Source: Clostridia bacterium
GTDB lineage: Bacteria; Bacillota; Clostridia; Christensenellales; Borkfalkiaceae
DNA: 64,000 bases
Assembly (NCBI GenBank): GCA_029066845.1
Contig: JAIEFR010000015.1
Coordinates: 1 to 64,000, forward strand
Direction of reading: 5' to 3'
How positions within the stretch are numbered: the stretch's first letter is position 1; the number at the start of each line of letters is the position of its first letter. The position numbers were made by a program, and so were the translations under genes. Under the pieces are notes generated by a model that saw nothing but the letters and a program-made list of their open reading frames with translations, was not told the DNA's origin and searched no databases. Below, piece after piece: positions 33,262 to 42,065 of this stretch.

Positions 33262-34054
33262 TTGTTACGTCCTTTAAATCCGCGTCGGGATTACGTTTTA
33301 TTTTTATATTACTGAAAGTTTCCGCCTGTTCAACCATAAGGAACTGGAATTTAAGCATTTCCAGAAGTGCCTGGAAGGTTGTTATAACTTCGTTCCTGGT
33401 ATAGCTGACGAACAGTTCCTCGAAATCGAATTCTTCTTTTTCTATAAGCTTTTCCTTAATTCTGACGACTCTGTCCTGAACGGTGTATTCGTCCTTGGGA
33501 ATTTCCTTTACGTTTTCCTTCTCGCGCTGCATACTCTCGTTTCTGAGTAGCAGATTGGCAAACGCTTTTAAAAGTGCGTCAACGTTAAAGTCTTTATATA
33601 CGACTTTAACCTTGCTTATTTCCTTGTCGGGGTCCTTGTAATAATACCCTATAGTTTCAAGGTCTTTAAGCTTAGGCGTCTGTTCCTTTATGAGTTCAAA
33701 CTCACGCTGTTTAAGCTGTTCGATGAGCTCCTGCTGTTCTTCGTCGGCGCCGCCTATTTCCTCACCGTCGATTTCAACGGGCGGAACGAGCGATTTAGAC
33801 TTTATATAAATTATCTGCGCAGCCATTGCCAGATACTCGCTTTCCTTATCGACGTCGCGGCTGGGCTGCGTTTTCATATAATCGATATAGTCCAAAAACT
33901 GTTCGGTTACTTTCGAAACGAAAATATCCTCTATATTGATTTTGTTAATATTGATTAAATGTAACAGCAAATCGAGGGGACCTTCGAAATCATCCAAGAC
34001 AGTATCGTAGTCCACCACCGATTCAAAATTTTCGTATTTTGCGTCTAAGCTCAT
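33236..34054 (-). CDS. scpA: Segregation and condensation protein A
   Basis: The kleisin of the SMC-ScpAB condensin. The N-terminal FEGPLDLLLHLININKINIEDI is diagnostic; a charged middle and a C-terminal winged helix (LFVSYTRNEVITTFQALLEMLKFQ) follow. The start at ATG 34054 is chosen because it overlaps the upstream M50 stop (ATGA); the frame runs on to 34117, which would add 21 atypical residues. Confidence 0.95.
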   Translation of the reverse strand: MSLDAKYENFESVVDYDTVLDDFEGPLDLLLHLININKINIEDIFVSKVTEQFLDYIDYMKTQPSRDVDKESEYLAMAAQIIYIKSKSLVPPVEIDGEEIGGADEEQQELIEQLKQREFELIKEQTPKLKDLETIGYYYKDPDKEISKVKVVYKDFNVDALLKAFANLLLRNESMQREKENVKEIPKDEYTVQDRVVRIKEKLIEKEEFDFEELFVSYTRNEVITTFQALLEMLKFQFLMVEQAETFSNIKIKRNPDADLKDVTNEQFDEYN

Positions 34055-34776
34055 AATCTTAAAATCCACCCCCACGCCGCTTTTATGGGGAATCCTATTA
34101 TATTTTTCGCAAACCACCCGATATAGCCCAGCACATCAAGGTAATTCACTATCATTTTTACCCTTATATCAGGTACGTGGTCAACGATAATTCCGCAAAA
34201 AAAGCTTTCAACTATCAGAATAATTAAAATCATCTGACCGTATTTGCGCAGAAATCTCTGCACCAAATTAACTTCTTGCGTGCAGGACTGCACTATGCGG
34301 AAGCCGTCCAGCGGATACAGCGGCAGAAGGTTGAACACAAAAGAATATACACCGTAAGCGAAAATCAGATAGAAGCAATACCGCAGAAAGTATTCAAAGT
34401 ATTTCAACGCGCCCAGCGTTGCCGCTACGGGATAGAAAAACCGCGCAATAATTACGAATATGAGATAAGCGACAAAAGCAATTATATAATTGACGACTAC
34501 ACCCGCGATCGCCGTAGTAAACATTCCCTTTTTATAGTTGCGGAAATTATACGGATCGACGGGCACGGGTTTTGCCCAACCGAACCCGACAAGCGCGCAC
34601 ATTATAAAACCTATAGGGTCAATGTGTTTGATAGGGTTAAGCGTCAGCCTTCCGCGTATTTTGGCCGTCGGGTCGCCGTTTTTATAGGCAACAAAAGCGT
34701 GCGCGTATTCGTGAGGCGCAAAAACGAAAATTACGGCAATTACGCTTGCAAAAAGCTCTATTATTCTTTCAATCAT
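34051..34776 (-). CDS. Site-2 protease family (M50) membrane metallopeptidase
   Basis: A 241-aa polytopic protein. The zinc site HEYAHA (about residues 22-27) lies in the first membrane helix, and the third ligand in LLPLYPLDGFRI near the C-terminal half. It is the compact YwhC/rhomboid-like M50 form without a PDZ domain. Intramembrane cleavage of unknown substrates is expected. It sits between lysA and scpA with 4-nt overlaps on both sides, a common Clostridia arrangement. Confidence 0.9.
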   Translation of the reverse strand: MIERIIELFASVIAVIFVFAPHEYAHAFVAYKNGDPTAKIRGRLTLNPIKHIDPIGFIMCALVGFGWAKPVPVDPYNFRNYKKGMFTTAIAGVVVNYIIAFVAYLIFVIIARFFYPVAATLGALKYFEYFLRYCFYLIFAYGVYSFVFNLLPLYPLDGFRIVQSCTQEVNLVQRFLRKYGQMILIILIVESFFCGIIVDHVPDIRVKMIVNYLDVLGYIGWFAKNIIGFPIKAAWGWILRL

Positions 34777-36101
34777 TTATTTAAGCTGACGGGAATGACG
34801 TCGTTTCTTATCAGATCTTCATAAGTCTGCTTCTTGATAATGACTTCCGACTTGCCGTCTTGGACGAGAATTGCCTGAGGAATAAGGTTTCTGTTGTAGT
34901 TACTTGCCATCGAATAGTGATAAGCACCCGTTGACAGCACAGCCAAAATGTCGCCGCTTTCGATTTCGGGTAAGGGAATATCCACTCCTATCAAATCGCC
35001 GCTTTCGCAACACTTGCCTGCAATGCTGACCTTTTGCACATTCAACGCATTTACGTCGGAAGCCTTGACCGCAGTGTATTTGGACTGGTAGAGCGCATAT
35101 CTGGGATTTTCGAACATACCGCCGTCTATTGCAACGTATTTCCTCACGCCGGGAATGTCCTTGATTGAGCCGACGGTGTAGAGTGTTACACCCGCCTCGC
35201 CGACGATTGACCTGCCAGGCTCTATAAGCAGATATGGCAAATTCAAGCCGTATTCCTTCGACTTCGCTTTTATCGTATTGATTAACACTTTAAGATAATC
35301 CGCGTAGTCCTCTTCTTTGAGTTTGGGATCTTCGTCCGTGTAGTAAATGCCGAACCCTCCGCCGATATTCAAAACCGACGCCTCGAATTTGGTTTCAGCC
35401 TTGATTGCGGAAATAAAGGTAAGCATCTTTTCGGCAGCAAGCACGAACGACTGCTTTTCGAAAATTTGCGAGCCGATATGACAGTGATATCCCTTCAGAT
35501 CGAGATTTTTAAGTGAAAGAACGTGTTTCGTATATTCGAGCGCCGTGCCATCCGCGGCGGAAAAACCGAACTTGGAATCAGTCCTTGCAGTCTGCACAAA
35601 GGCGTGTGTATGCGCCTCTATACCCGGGTTTATTCTTATCAAAACGCTCTGTTTTACACCTTTTTCCTTTGCGATTTTGTCAAGAATATCCGCTTCACGG
35701 TAGGAATCGATTACAATTCCGCCTACACCTGCATCCACGGCTTCGCAGAGCTCGTCATAGGTTTTATTGTTGCCGTGAACGTATATATTCTGAGCGTTGA
35801 ATCCCGCTTTAAGCGCGGTGTAAAGCTCGCCGCCTGAAACGGCGTCGCAACCGATTCCCTCATCCTTTGCAATGCGGTACATTGCAAGGCAGGAAAACGC
35901 TTTAGACGCATAAAGAACTTTGCCGTTGCCGTTATATTCCTGGTCAATCGTACGTTTGAATACGCGCATCATAGAGCGGATATACGCTTCGTCGTAGACG
36001 TAAAGCGGGGTACCGTACTCTTTGGCAAGGCTCAGGGCGTCGCAACCGCCTATTTCAAGATGACCTGCCTCATTGGCTTTCAAAGTTTCTCTCGTATTCA
36101 T
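34773..36101 (-). CDS. lysA: Diaminopimelate decarboxylase
   Basis: The last step of lysine synthesis, meso-DAP to lysine, PLP-dependent. An alanine-racemase-like TIM barrel: PLP lysine in VLYASKAFSC (Lys67), the Gly-rich GGGFGIYY and EPGRSIVGEAG. The C-terminal domain has the substrate Cys in GKCCESGD. The start at ATG 36101 follows AGAGGT and gives 442 aa; the frame is open to 36149. It has its own promoter (36131-36159). Confidence 0.95.
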   Translation of the reverse strand: MNTRETLKANEAGHLEIGGCDALSLAKEYGTPLYVYDEAYIRSMMRVFKRTIDQEYNGNGKVLYASKAFSCLAMYRIAKDEGIGCDAVSGGELYTALKAGFNAQNIYVHGNNKTYDELCEAVDAGVGGIVIDSYREADILDKIAKEKGVKQSVLIRINPGIEAHTHAFVQTARTDSKFGFSAADGTALEYTKHVLSLKNLDLKGYHCHIGSQIFEKQSFVLAAEKMLTFISAIKAETKFEASVLNIGGGFGIYYTDEDPKLKEEDYADYLKVLINTIKAKSKEYGLNLPYLLIEPGRSIVGEAGVTLYTVGSIKDIPGVRKYVAIDGGMFENPRYALYQSKYTAVKASDVNALNVQKVSIAGKCCESGDLIGVDIPLPEIESGDILAVLSTGAYHYSMASNYNRNLIPQAILVQDGKSEVIIKKQTYEDLIRNDVIPVSLNK

Positions 36102-36130
36102 AAAAACGACCTCTGACGAATTATATATAA

Positions 36131-36159
36131 ATTCTATCAAAGGTCGCAAAAATAGTCAA
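36131..36159 (-). promoter_or_regulatory. Sigma-A promoter of lysA
   Basis: On the minus strand TTGACT, a 17-nt spacer and TAGAAT, about 30 nt before the lysA ATG. The leader is too short for a lysine riboswitch. Confidence 0.8.
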
Positions 36160-36193
36160 ATATATTTAATAAAATAAAGCAATTATATTAGGT

Positions 36194-36213
36194 ATTATAA
36201 CTTATGTTATAAT
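36194..36213. repeat. AT-rich palindrome after the second carboxypeptidase gene
   Basis: Perfect 8-bp arms ATTATAAC/GTTATAAT with a 4-nt centre, 6 nt beyond the dacF-like stop and 35 nt upstream of the lysA -35. There is no T run on the minus strand, so it is a weak terminator or an operator. Confidence 0.45.
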
Positions 36214-36219
36214 GAGTCG

Positions 36220-37383
36220 TTAAAGCGTCCAGCCCTTTGCCACTTTCTTAAAGAAGTCGCCGTAAGTTGCCTTGTCGGCATCTTCCGCCGCAACCAGGTC
36301 AACAGTATCGCACAAAACTCCGTCTTTGTAGACTTCGATTTTGCCGACTACGTCGCCCTTTTTAACTGGAGCTTTAATCTCATACGCAATAACGTTGCGC
36401 TCGATTTCAGGCGTTGAGTCTGCTGCGGAGAAAACGTAGCTCGAACGCGCGGGCTTTACGCTGATTGCCTGCTTTTTGGAGCAGTCTACGGCAAACTTAT
36501 CGCTCAAATTGACGTCTTTATCGAGAACCACACGGTTTTTATAGTTTGCAAAACCGTAGTCAAACATATTGATTGCCGACTTGAATCTGTCGTCACTGGA
36601 ACTTGCGCCAAGCACTACGGAAACCAGACGCATACTGTCCTTCTTTGCCGTAGAAGCAAGGCAGAAACCTGCCTGATTGGTAAAGCCGGTCTTGCCGCCG
36701 TCACAAGCGTCGTACTTTCTTATAAGCTTATTCGTGTTTGTCATAGACGTCGTTCTGCTGTCCGGATGATTAAAATCTTCAAGCCAGATCTGGCTGTATT
36801 TGAAGTACTCCTCGTTCTTTATGAGATTGGAGAACATTATCGCCACGTCTTTTGCGCAGGAATACTGTGTTTCCTTGGGCAGTCCCGTGCAGTTTGCAAA
36901 CAGCGTATCGGTACAGCCGAGCTCCTCAGCACGCTTATTCATAAGTGCGACAAAGCCCTCCTCGCTGCCGCTGATGCTTTCGGAAACGGCAACGCAGCTG
37001 TCGTTTGCAGAGCAAACAATAATGCTTTTAATCAAGTCGCTTAACTGATAAGTTAATCCGGTTTGCAGAAAGACCTGGGAGCCGCCCATACCCGCCGCGC
37101 GCTCGCTTACGGAAATCTTATCGTCCAGCGACAGCTTACCGGACTGTATTGCGTCAAAGCACAAAGTTAACGTCATAACCTTGCAGACGCTTGCAATGGG
37201 CAGTCTTGCCGTTTCATTCTCTTTATAGATACATTCACCGGAATTGTAATCGCACAAATATGCGCTCTTACAGTTCTGTGTCAGTGCGGTTTCATCCGCA
37301 TACGCCGGCTTTACTGTTGATATTGCGCCTGATGCACAGGCTAAAAAGCTTAACGATATTATTGTAGCAGTTAATTTTTTCAT
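36220..37383 (-). CDS. dacF: D-alanyl-D-alanine carboxypeptidase, DacF type
   Basis: A secreted S11 peptidase with signal peptide MKKLTATIISLSFLACASG. Active-site motifs: SVCK in LPIASVCKVMT, KTG in DGGKTGFTNQAG, and SAN (VCSANDSC) where most family members have SGN. A PBP5-like C-terminal beta domain (about 285-375) follows. 387 aa. The position next to the SpoIIM-like and SpoIVB genes suggests the sporulation-specific DacF that sets cortex cross-linking; this is inference, since the first carboxypeptidase in the window could do that too. Confidence 0.9.
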   Translation of the reverse strand: MKKLTATIISLSFLACASGAISTVKPAYADETALTQNCKSAYLCDYNSGECIYKENETARLPIASVCKVMTLTLCFDAIQSGKLSLDDKISVSERAAGMGGSQVFLQTGLTYQLSDLIKSIIVCSANDSCVAVSESISGSEEGFVALMNKRAEELGCTDTLFANCTGLPKETQYSCAKDVAIMFSNLIKNEEYFKYSQIWLEDFNHPDSRTTSMTNTNKLIRKYDACDGGKTGFTNQAGFCLASTAKKDSMRLVSVVLGASSSDDRFKSAINMFDYGFANYKNRVVLDKDVNLSDKFAVDCSKKQAISVKPARSSYVFSAADSTPEIERNVIAYEIKAPVKKGDVVGKIEVYKDGVLCDTVDLVAAEDADKATYGDFFKKVAKGWTL

Positions 37384-37412
37384 ACTACTTATTCTGCCAC
37401 AAAATCAAACTA

Positions 37413-37955
37413 TTATACTATAACTACTATTACTCTGAAAACGACGTTTACCAAAAGCAGTAAAATGACCGAGTTTGCAAGCGCAATAATTGCCGGACAG
37501 AAAAATACAAGCGGACGGCATATCTGTCTGCACTGTTCGCACAAAACAATTAGAAAGGCTATTGAGCATAAATACGAAGGAATAAATACAATAATAGCAA
37601 CTATTATTCCTTCCGCGCCGAAAAACGAAAACAACATTGCCGCATAGATGACGGTAAAAATCGTTCTCAAAAATATTATCGGGTATACGATGATTTTTAG
37701 TTTAGTGAAGTACGCGAGAAGAAAAATTACGTACAGATAGAAAAGCTCGCTTAAAAAGTGGGAAAAGAAAATTGAGCCGTTTTGAAAGTTGAAAACGTAG
37801 AAGACGTATGAATTAGCATACTGGAAGACGTAGCTACTTATATTTCCAAGTTTAAATAGTACTATGCCACATATAATAGAGCTAATAATAACTACAGCGT
37901 AAGCAATTAAGTATCTTATGTCCCATTTCAGCTTATTACAATTGAAAATCCTCAT
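37413..37955 (-). CDS. spoIIM: SpoIIM-like integral membrane protein
   Basis: About 180 residues with five predicted membrane helices. The layout follows SpoIIM: an N-terminal helix, a short polar region, a segment FFSHFLSELFYLYVIFLLAY, then Y-P-I-I-x-LRTIF and a VFIPSYLCSIAFLIV helix comparable to the LPQN region of B. subtilis SpoIIM. SpoIIM is part of the DMP complex with SpoIID and SpoIIP, which remodels septal peptidoglycan during engulfment. Position between spoIVB and dacF supports this, but similarity is weak. The start codon lies within a hairpin; TTG 37961 is an alternative. Confidence 0.5.
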   Translation of the reverse strand: MRIFNCNKLKWDIRYLIAYAVVIISSIICGIVLFKLGNISSYVFQYANSYVFYVFNFQNGSIFFSHFLSELFYLYVIFLLAYFTKLKIIVYPIIFLRTIFTVIYAAMLFSFFGAEGIIVAIIVFIPSYLCSIAFLIVLCEQCRQICRPLVFFCPAIIALANSVILLLLVNVVFRVIVVIV

Positions 37956-37974
37956 ATACAATTATATGAGGATT
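37947..37974. repeat. Perfect 12-bp inverted repeat covering the SpoIIM-like start codon
   Basis: Arms AATCCTCATATA and TATATGAGGATT with loop CAAT. On the minus strand it follows the spoIVB stop by 6 nt and includes a TATAAT and the downstream ATG. It could act as a weak terminator of spoIVB, an RNA structure masking the start codon, or an operator over a promoter. Confidence 0.7.
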
Positions 37975-37980
37975 ATTATA

Positions 37981-39000
37981 TTAATATGAACTAGTCATAT
38001 TATCTATTGATATGCCGTATCCCCTTGTGGGGTCGTTTATGAATACGTGCGTAACGGCGCCGATTATTTTACCGTTCTGTACTATAGGGCTTCCGCTCAT
38101 ACCCTGAACTATTCCGCCCGATTTTTCAATCAGATTTTTATCGTTAATTTTTAAAACGTAATTTCTGTTGTCTTTATTTGTTGAATCAACCTTTACAATG
38201 CTGACTTCGTACTGGCTGTACGTGTCACCGTTCAACGTTGAGTAAATATATGCCTTACCCATCGTCGCGTCGTTTACGCTACCCTTCTTCACTCTCGTAA
38301 GGTTCGATACGTCAAATTCGTTTGATAAATCTCCGAAAATTCCGCAACGGGTATTTGCTTTAACTATTCCGAGCATATTTCCGTTGTCAAATATTCCTTT
38401 GAGTTCACCGGGGTTTCCTCTTAAGCCTTTCTTAACGTCGTATATCGAGCAGCCGTACAGACTTCCTCCGTTTATAGGAACGAGATTGCCGCTCTCATCG
38501 GTTACGGGATGACCTAATGAGCCGAATTTGTTATTTGTCTTGTCAACGTAGGTTATCGTGCCTATGCCGTTTATACTGTCTTTAACAAGCAACCCCAACT
38601 TCTTTTTACCCGACGACTTGTCAGATATCGGAGTAAGATTTATATTCAGAATTTCGCCGCCTCTCGATACGCACAGTTCGTACGTTGCAAAATCTTCCGA
38701 AACTGTCTGAGTAAGCTGGTTTGCCGATTTGATCTCAACGCCGTTAATACTCTTTATAACGTCGCCGCTCTTTATGCCGCTGTCACGCGCCGGACAACGC
38801 GGTCCGTCTTCCGTAAAGACGTCGCAAAGGCCGATAACCTCCACGTTTTGCGTGTTTAATACGAAACCTGCGGGAAAACCGCCCAGGTAAAGATAATCGT
38901 CGGTCTGCGCAAGGGCGGGTAATGATTGAAAACCTCCCGCAAAAGCAAACAAACAAATTATGCCCAACAATAATTTTGTAAACCTTTTTAATAAAAGCAT
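37981..39000 (-). CDS. spoIVB: Stage IV sporulation protein B, SpoIVB peptidase
   Basis: A forespore-secreted S55 serine peptidase that cleaves SpoIVFA and so triggers pro-sigma-K processing. An N-terminal membrane helix (LLGIICLFAFAGG), a PDZ domain (about 75-130, SGIKSGDVIKSINGVEI), then the protease domain with the His motif SLGHPVTD and the serine motif GIVQGMSGSPIVQNG. The start at ATG 39000 is chosen; an in-frame TTG at 39027 is possible. No Shine-Dalgarno is clear. In most Firmicutes spo0A follows; here the SpoIIM-like gene does. Confidence 0.94.
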   Translation of the reverse strand: MLLLKRFTKLLLGIICLFAFAGGFQSLPALAQTDDYLYLGGFPAGFVLNTQNVEVIGLCDVFTEDGPRCPARDSGIKSGDVIKSINGVEIKSANQLTQTVSEDFATYELCVSRGGEILNINLTPISDKSSGKKKLGLLVKDSINGIGTITYVDKTNNKFGSLGHPVTDESGNLVPINGGSLYGCSIYDVKKGLRGNPGELKGIFDNGNMLGIVKANTRCGIFGDLSNEFDVSNLTRVKKGSVNDATMGKAYIYSTLNGDTYSQYEVSIVKVDSTNKDNRNYVLKINDKNLIEKSGGIVQGMSGSPIVQNGKIIGAVTHVFINDPTRGYGISIDNMTSSY

Positions 39001-39034
39001 ACAAATATTGTGGGCAGTAAAAAGCAAAATATTC

Positions 39035-39062
39035 GGCGGAATAACTTTTCGTTAATTCCGCC
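39035..39062 (-). terminator. Hairpin between recN and spoIVB, probable terminator
   Basis: GGCGGAATTAAC pairs with GTT-ATTCCGCC (one bulge) immediately after the recN stop. The T tract is interrupted (GAATATTTTGCTTTTT), so termination may be partial. It fits separate forespore control of spoIVB. Confidence 0.65.
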
Positions 39063-39067
39063 TTAAA

Positions 39068-40747
39068 TTAGTTGTTGAATTGAGTAAGTAATTCTTCCGC
39101 GTGCGTTCTGGCCGCCTGCGTTACAATGCTTCCCGTTAGCCTGATAATTTCATCAATGCGCTCCTCTCTGGTAAGCCTTTTAATATCGGTTACGGTTTTT
39201 GAGTTGTTTTTATCGCTCTTCGATATTAAATATTGCGCACTTGCGGCTGCACAGACCTGCGGCAAATGGGAAACCGCAATAATCTGTGTATCATTGCTTA
39301 TTGAAATAAATTTTTCAGCTACGGTTTTTGCGGTAACACCGCTGATTCCTGCATCGATTTCGTCAAAAATATACGTTGAAATGCCGTTGACACCTTTTAA
39401 TTGGGTTTTTACGGCGAGCATAAAGCGGCTCATTTCACCGCCGCTTATTACCTTATTTAAAGGCTTGGGCGGTTCGCCCTTGTTTGCAGAAAACATAAAA
39501 CAGATTTTATCTGCGCCGTCGCCGTTGGCGACAAAATCCTGCCTGGAATAAGGTGTAAAATCAACGTAAAATTTTGCGTTTACGATATTTAGGGACTTCA
39601 ACTGCTGCTCGACTGCGGAACAAAATTGCTCGCAGCGGACTTTTCTCATTTCGGTAAGCCTTTGGCATACGCCAAAAATCTCACCTTCAAGAGCTTCAAG
39701 GCTTTTATTTATTCTTTCAAGCTCGGCAGCCGCATCGTTTAAACTATCGTATTGCGACTTTGCAGTATCAAGGAAATTGAGGATACTCTCCTCGTCGGCA
39801 CCGTATTTTTTAGTCAGGCTTTTTAAGACGTTCAGCCTTTCTTCAATCGTTCTTGCCTCGTCCTCGTCAAATGAAAAATTGTCTGCTATATCAGAAACTG
39901 TTTCGCTTAAATCAGATGCGTCAATCGAAAGGTTATCCAGCCTATCGCTTATTTGTGCGTATTGTTCGTCAATATCGGATATGGACGACATCTGCTTGCC
40001 AGCCGTCGCAAGTAAGTCTATGCACCCGTTGTCTGAGCTTAAAATTTCTTTAACTGCGTTTATGCACGTAATTACTTTTTCCGCATTGTCAATCAGCCGT
40101 TTCTTAGCCTTTAAGCGCTCGGTTTCGCCTATTTCGATATGTGCGCCTTCGATTTCATTTATTTGATACGCAAGTAAATCAAGTCTTTGCGCTCTTTCCT
40201 GCTCGCTTCCGCCAAGCGCAAGAATAGCGTTTTTACATTCCTTTTTCTTCGCCAGCAAGCTTTCAAGTTCACTTTTGACTGCCACGATTTCCTTGCCACA
40301 CAGCGAATCAATAACGCTCAACTGATTATTTTCGCTCAAAAGAAAAAAATGCTCGCTTTGACCGTGCACGTCAACGAGATGCGCAGCGATTTTTTTGAGC
40401 ATCGATGTAGTAACGGAATTACCGTTTACTTTAATGCCGCCCTTACCGTCAACAGTAAAGCGTCTGGAAACGATGATTCTGTCGTCAGCTTCGATATCGA
40501 ATTCACGCAAAATCTCTGCGGCGGCGCTATCTTCGTCAATTGAAAATTCTGCCTTGACAAGCGCCTCCTGCGTGCCGAATCGAATCATTGATTTATCGGC
40601 TTTAGATCCCAGTACAAAGTTAATCGAATCTAAAATAACTGATTTGCCTGAGCCCGCTTCACCCGATAAAACATTAAGTTTACTGTCAAATTCAACGTCT
40701 GCTTCCTCAATTAAAGCAACGTTTTTAATATACAGTCTTTCAAGCAT
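39068..40747 (-). CDS. recN: DNA repair protein RecN
   Basis: An SMC-like ATPase for double-strand-break repair. Walker A reads GEAGSGKS (usually GETGAGKS) in the N-terminal half; a long central coiled coil (about 155-365) and the ABC signature VISGGEMSRFMLAVK with Walker B TYIFDEIDAGISG follow. 559 aa, full length. Its ATG overlaps the argR stop (TAATG). The classical argR-recN-spoIVB order is kept. Confidence 0.96.
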   Translation of the reverse strand: MLERLYIKNVALIEEADVEFDSKLNVLSGEAGSGKSVILDSINFVLGSKADKSMIRFGTQEALVKAEFSIDEDSAAAEILREFDIEADDRIIVSRRFTVDGKGGIKVNGNSVTTSMLKKIAAHLVDVHGQSEHFFLLSENNQLSVIDSLCGKEIVAVKSELESLLAKKKECKNAILALGGSEQERAQRLDLLAYQINEIEGAHIEIGETERLKAKKRLIDNAEKVITCINAVKEILSSDNGCIDLLATAGKQMSSISDIDEQYAQISDRLDNLSIDASDLSETVSDIADNFSFDEDEARTIEERLNVLKSLTKKYGADEESILNFLDTAKSQYDSLNDAAAELERINKSLEALEGEIFGVCQRLTEMRKVRCEQFCSAVEQQLKSLNIVNAKFYVDFTPYSRQDFVANGDGADKICFMFSANKGEPPKPLNKVISGGEMSRFMLAVKTQLKGVNGISTYIFDEIDAGISGVTAKTVAEKFISISNDTQIIAVSHLPQVCAAASAQYLISKSDKNNSKTVTDIKRLTREERIDEIIRLTGSIVTQAARTHAEELLTQFNN

Positions 40748-41202
40748 TATTTTATGTAGTCTTTAAGCCTGGAAACGATTTCCGGGGTATTCTCGTTGCT
40801 GTCTACGACTATAAGTACCGTGTCATCTCCTGCTACGGTACCTATAATTTCCTTATATTGAAGCATATCGATAAATGCGCCCGCAGTCGAACCGTTTCCG
40901 CGCATCGTCTTTATAACGATGAGATTGTTTGCGGCGTTTATGCTCTGCACGCACTCACGGAAAAGATTGCGCATCTTATTGTTGACAGCGTCGCCGCCAC
41001 CCTCAATGTACGCATACTTATATTTTTTCGTCGTGCCGGCAACCTTATAGAGTTTCAGATCCTTGATATCCCGTGAAACGGTGGCTTGAGTAACGTTAAA
41101 GTTGCGTTTAATAAGCTCTGCGCAAAGCTCATCCTGCGTTTCAATATCCTGCTCTGCAATGATTTCCAAAATCATAGCTTGTCTGGCGTTTCTGTGCATC
41201 AT
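40747..41202 (-). CDS. argR: Arginine repressor ArgR
   Basis: An arginine-responsive hexameric regulator. The N-terminal winged helix has the family recognition motif FNVTQATVSRDIKDL (about 35-50); the C-terminal oligomerisation and arginine-binding domain has NLIVIKTMRGNGSTAGAFID and GTVAGDDTVLIV. 151 aa. ATGA overlap with the upstream nadK. Confidence 0.96.
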   Translation of the reverse strand: MMHRNARQAMILEIIAEQDIETQDELCAELIKRNFNVTQATVSRDIKDLKLYKVAGTTKKYKYAYIEGGGDAVNNKMRNLFRECVQSINAANNLIVIKTMRGNGSTAGAFIDMLQYKEIIGTVAGDDTVLIVVDSNENTPEIVSRLKDYIK

Positions 41203-42011
41203 TTACTCCATATGTTTAATTTAATAAGTAATTTATCAAAAAAATTGTCGCCCGATACCGAAATAAATTCGGCAAAACGTTCGGCCTTTTTAACCGTGAT
41301 TTTATCAAATCCCTTCAACGTGTCTACTACTTTACCGTCAACTATGAGGTTTAGTGTGCAGTTTTTCTCGGATTGATTTATCTGCACCGTAGATTTGTCG
41401 CTGAAAACTATTGGACGTGAATGCAACGAGTGCGGACAAATTGGAGTCATAATAAGAGCTTCGAGGTTAGGCGTCAATATTGCGCCTCCGGCCGACAGCG
41501 AATACGCGGTCGAACCTGTTGGCGTACTGATAATCAAACCGTCCGAAGAAAAGTTGTCCACGGTGGAACAATCGATTTCCGCGTGCAGATTGACCGTGTT
41601 GCTGAACGCATTACCGGTCGTACACCTTTGAATAACCACTTCGTTTAAGGCATAATAAACTTTGTTTTTATACGTGATTTCAAGCATACTGCGCTTGACA
41701 GTATTGAATTTACCATTAACAATAGTGTCCAGCGCCTGGGTGATCTGATTTGCTTCGAAGTCGGTCAAAAAGCCCATATGACCGAAATTTATACCCAAAA
41801 TTTTAACACCGTACTGCGCACATTCGGAAGCAATTCCGAGAATGGTTCCGTCGCCGCCCAGCACCATCAATACGTCCAGAGTTTTGATTTCGGATATATC
41901 TTTTACTTCTACGTAGCCGATACTTTCTCTTTCAAGAGCAGAAAAGATAGCGCTGAGGTATTTGTCTTTCCCTGCGGCATATTTACTATTTAGATATATT
42001 CCTACTCTCAT
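41199..42011 (-). CDS. nadK: NAD kinase
   Basis: Phosphorylates NAD to NADP. Motifs: VLGGDGTILGIAS, INFGHMGFLTDFE, the substrate-binding NEVVIQRC and SSDGLIISTPTGSTAYSLSAGG. About 271 aa. The start at ATG 42011 (MRVGIYLNS) is preferred because the promoter -10 ends 7 nt before it; ATG 42017 would lie 1 nt from that -10. There is no Shine-Dalgarno. Confidence 0.95.
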   Translation of the reverse strand: MRVGIYLNSKYAAGKDKYLSAIFSALERESIGYVEVKDISEIKTLDVLMVLGGDGTILGIASECAQYGVKILGINFGHMGFLTDFEANQITQALDTIVNGKFNTVKRSMLEITYKNKVYYALNEVVIQRCTTGNAFSNTVNLHAEIDCSTVDNFSSDGLIISTPTGSTAYSLSAGGAILTPNLEALIMTPICPHSLHSRPIVFSDKSTVQINQSEKNCTLNLIVDGKVVDTLKGFDKITVKKAERFAEFISVSGDNFFDKLLIKLNIWSK

Positions 42012-42018
42012 ATGCATA

Positions 42019-42047
42019 ATTATACCACTAATTATTCAAATATGCAA
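42019..42047 (-). promoter_or_regulatory. Promoter of nadK-argR-recN with +1 at the start codon
   Basis: On the minus strand TTGCAT, a 17-nt spacer and TATAAT, then seven nucleotides (TATGCAT) and the nadK ATG. Confidence 0.7.
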
Positions 42048-42065
42048 ATAAGTACGCTAAATTTT

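Noticed and set aside
35513-35837. Two overlapping plus-strand frames opposite lysA
   Set aside because: Arg/His-rich antisense shadows within an intact lysA.
36102-36130. Lysine riboswitch upstream of lysA
   Set aside because: The leader is about 25 nt, far too short for the L-box aptamer.
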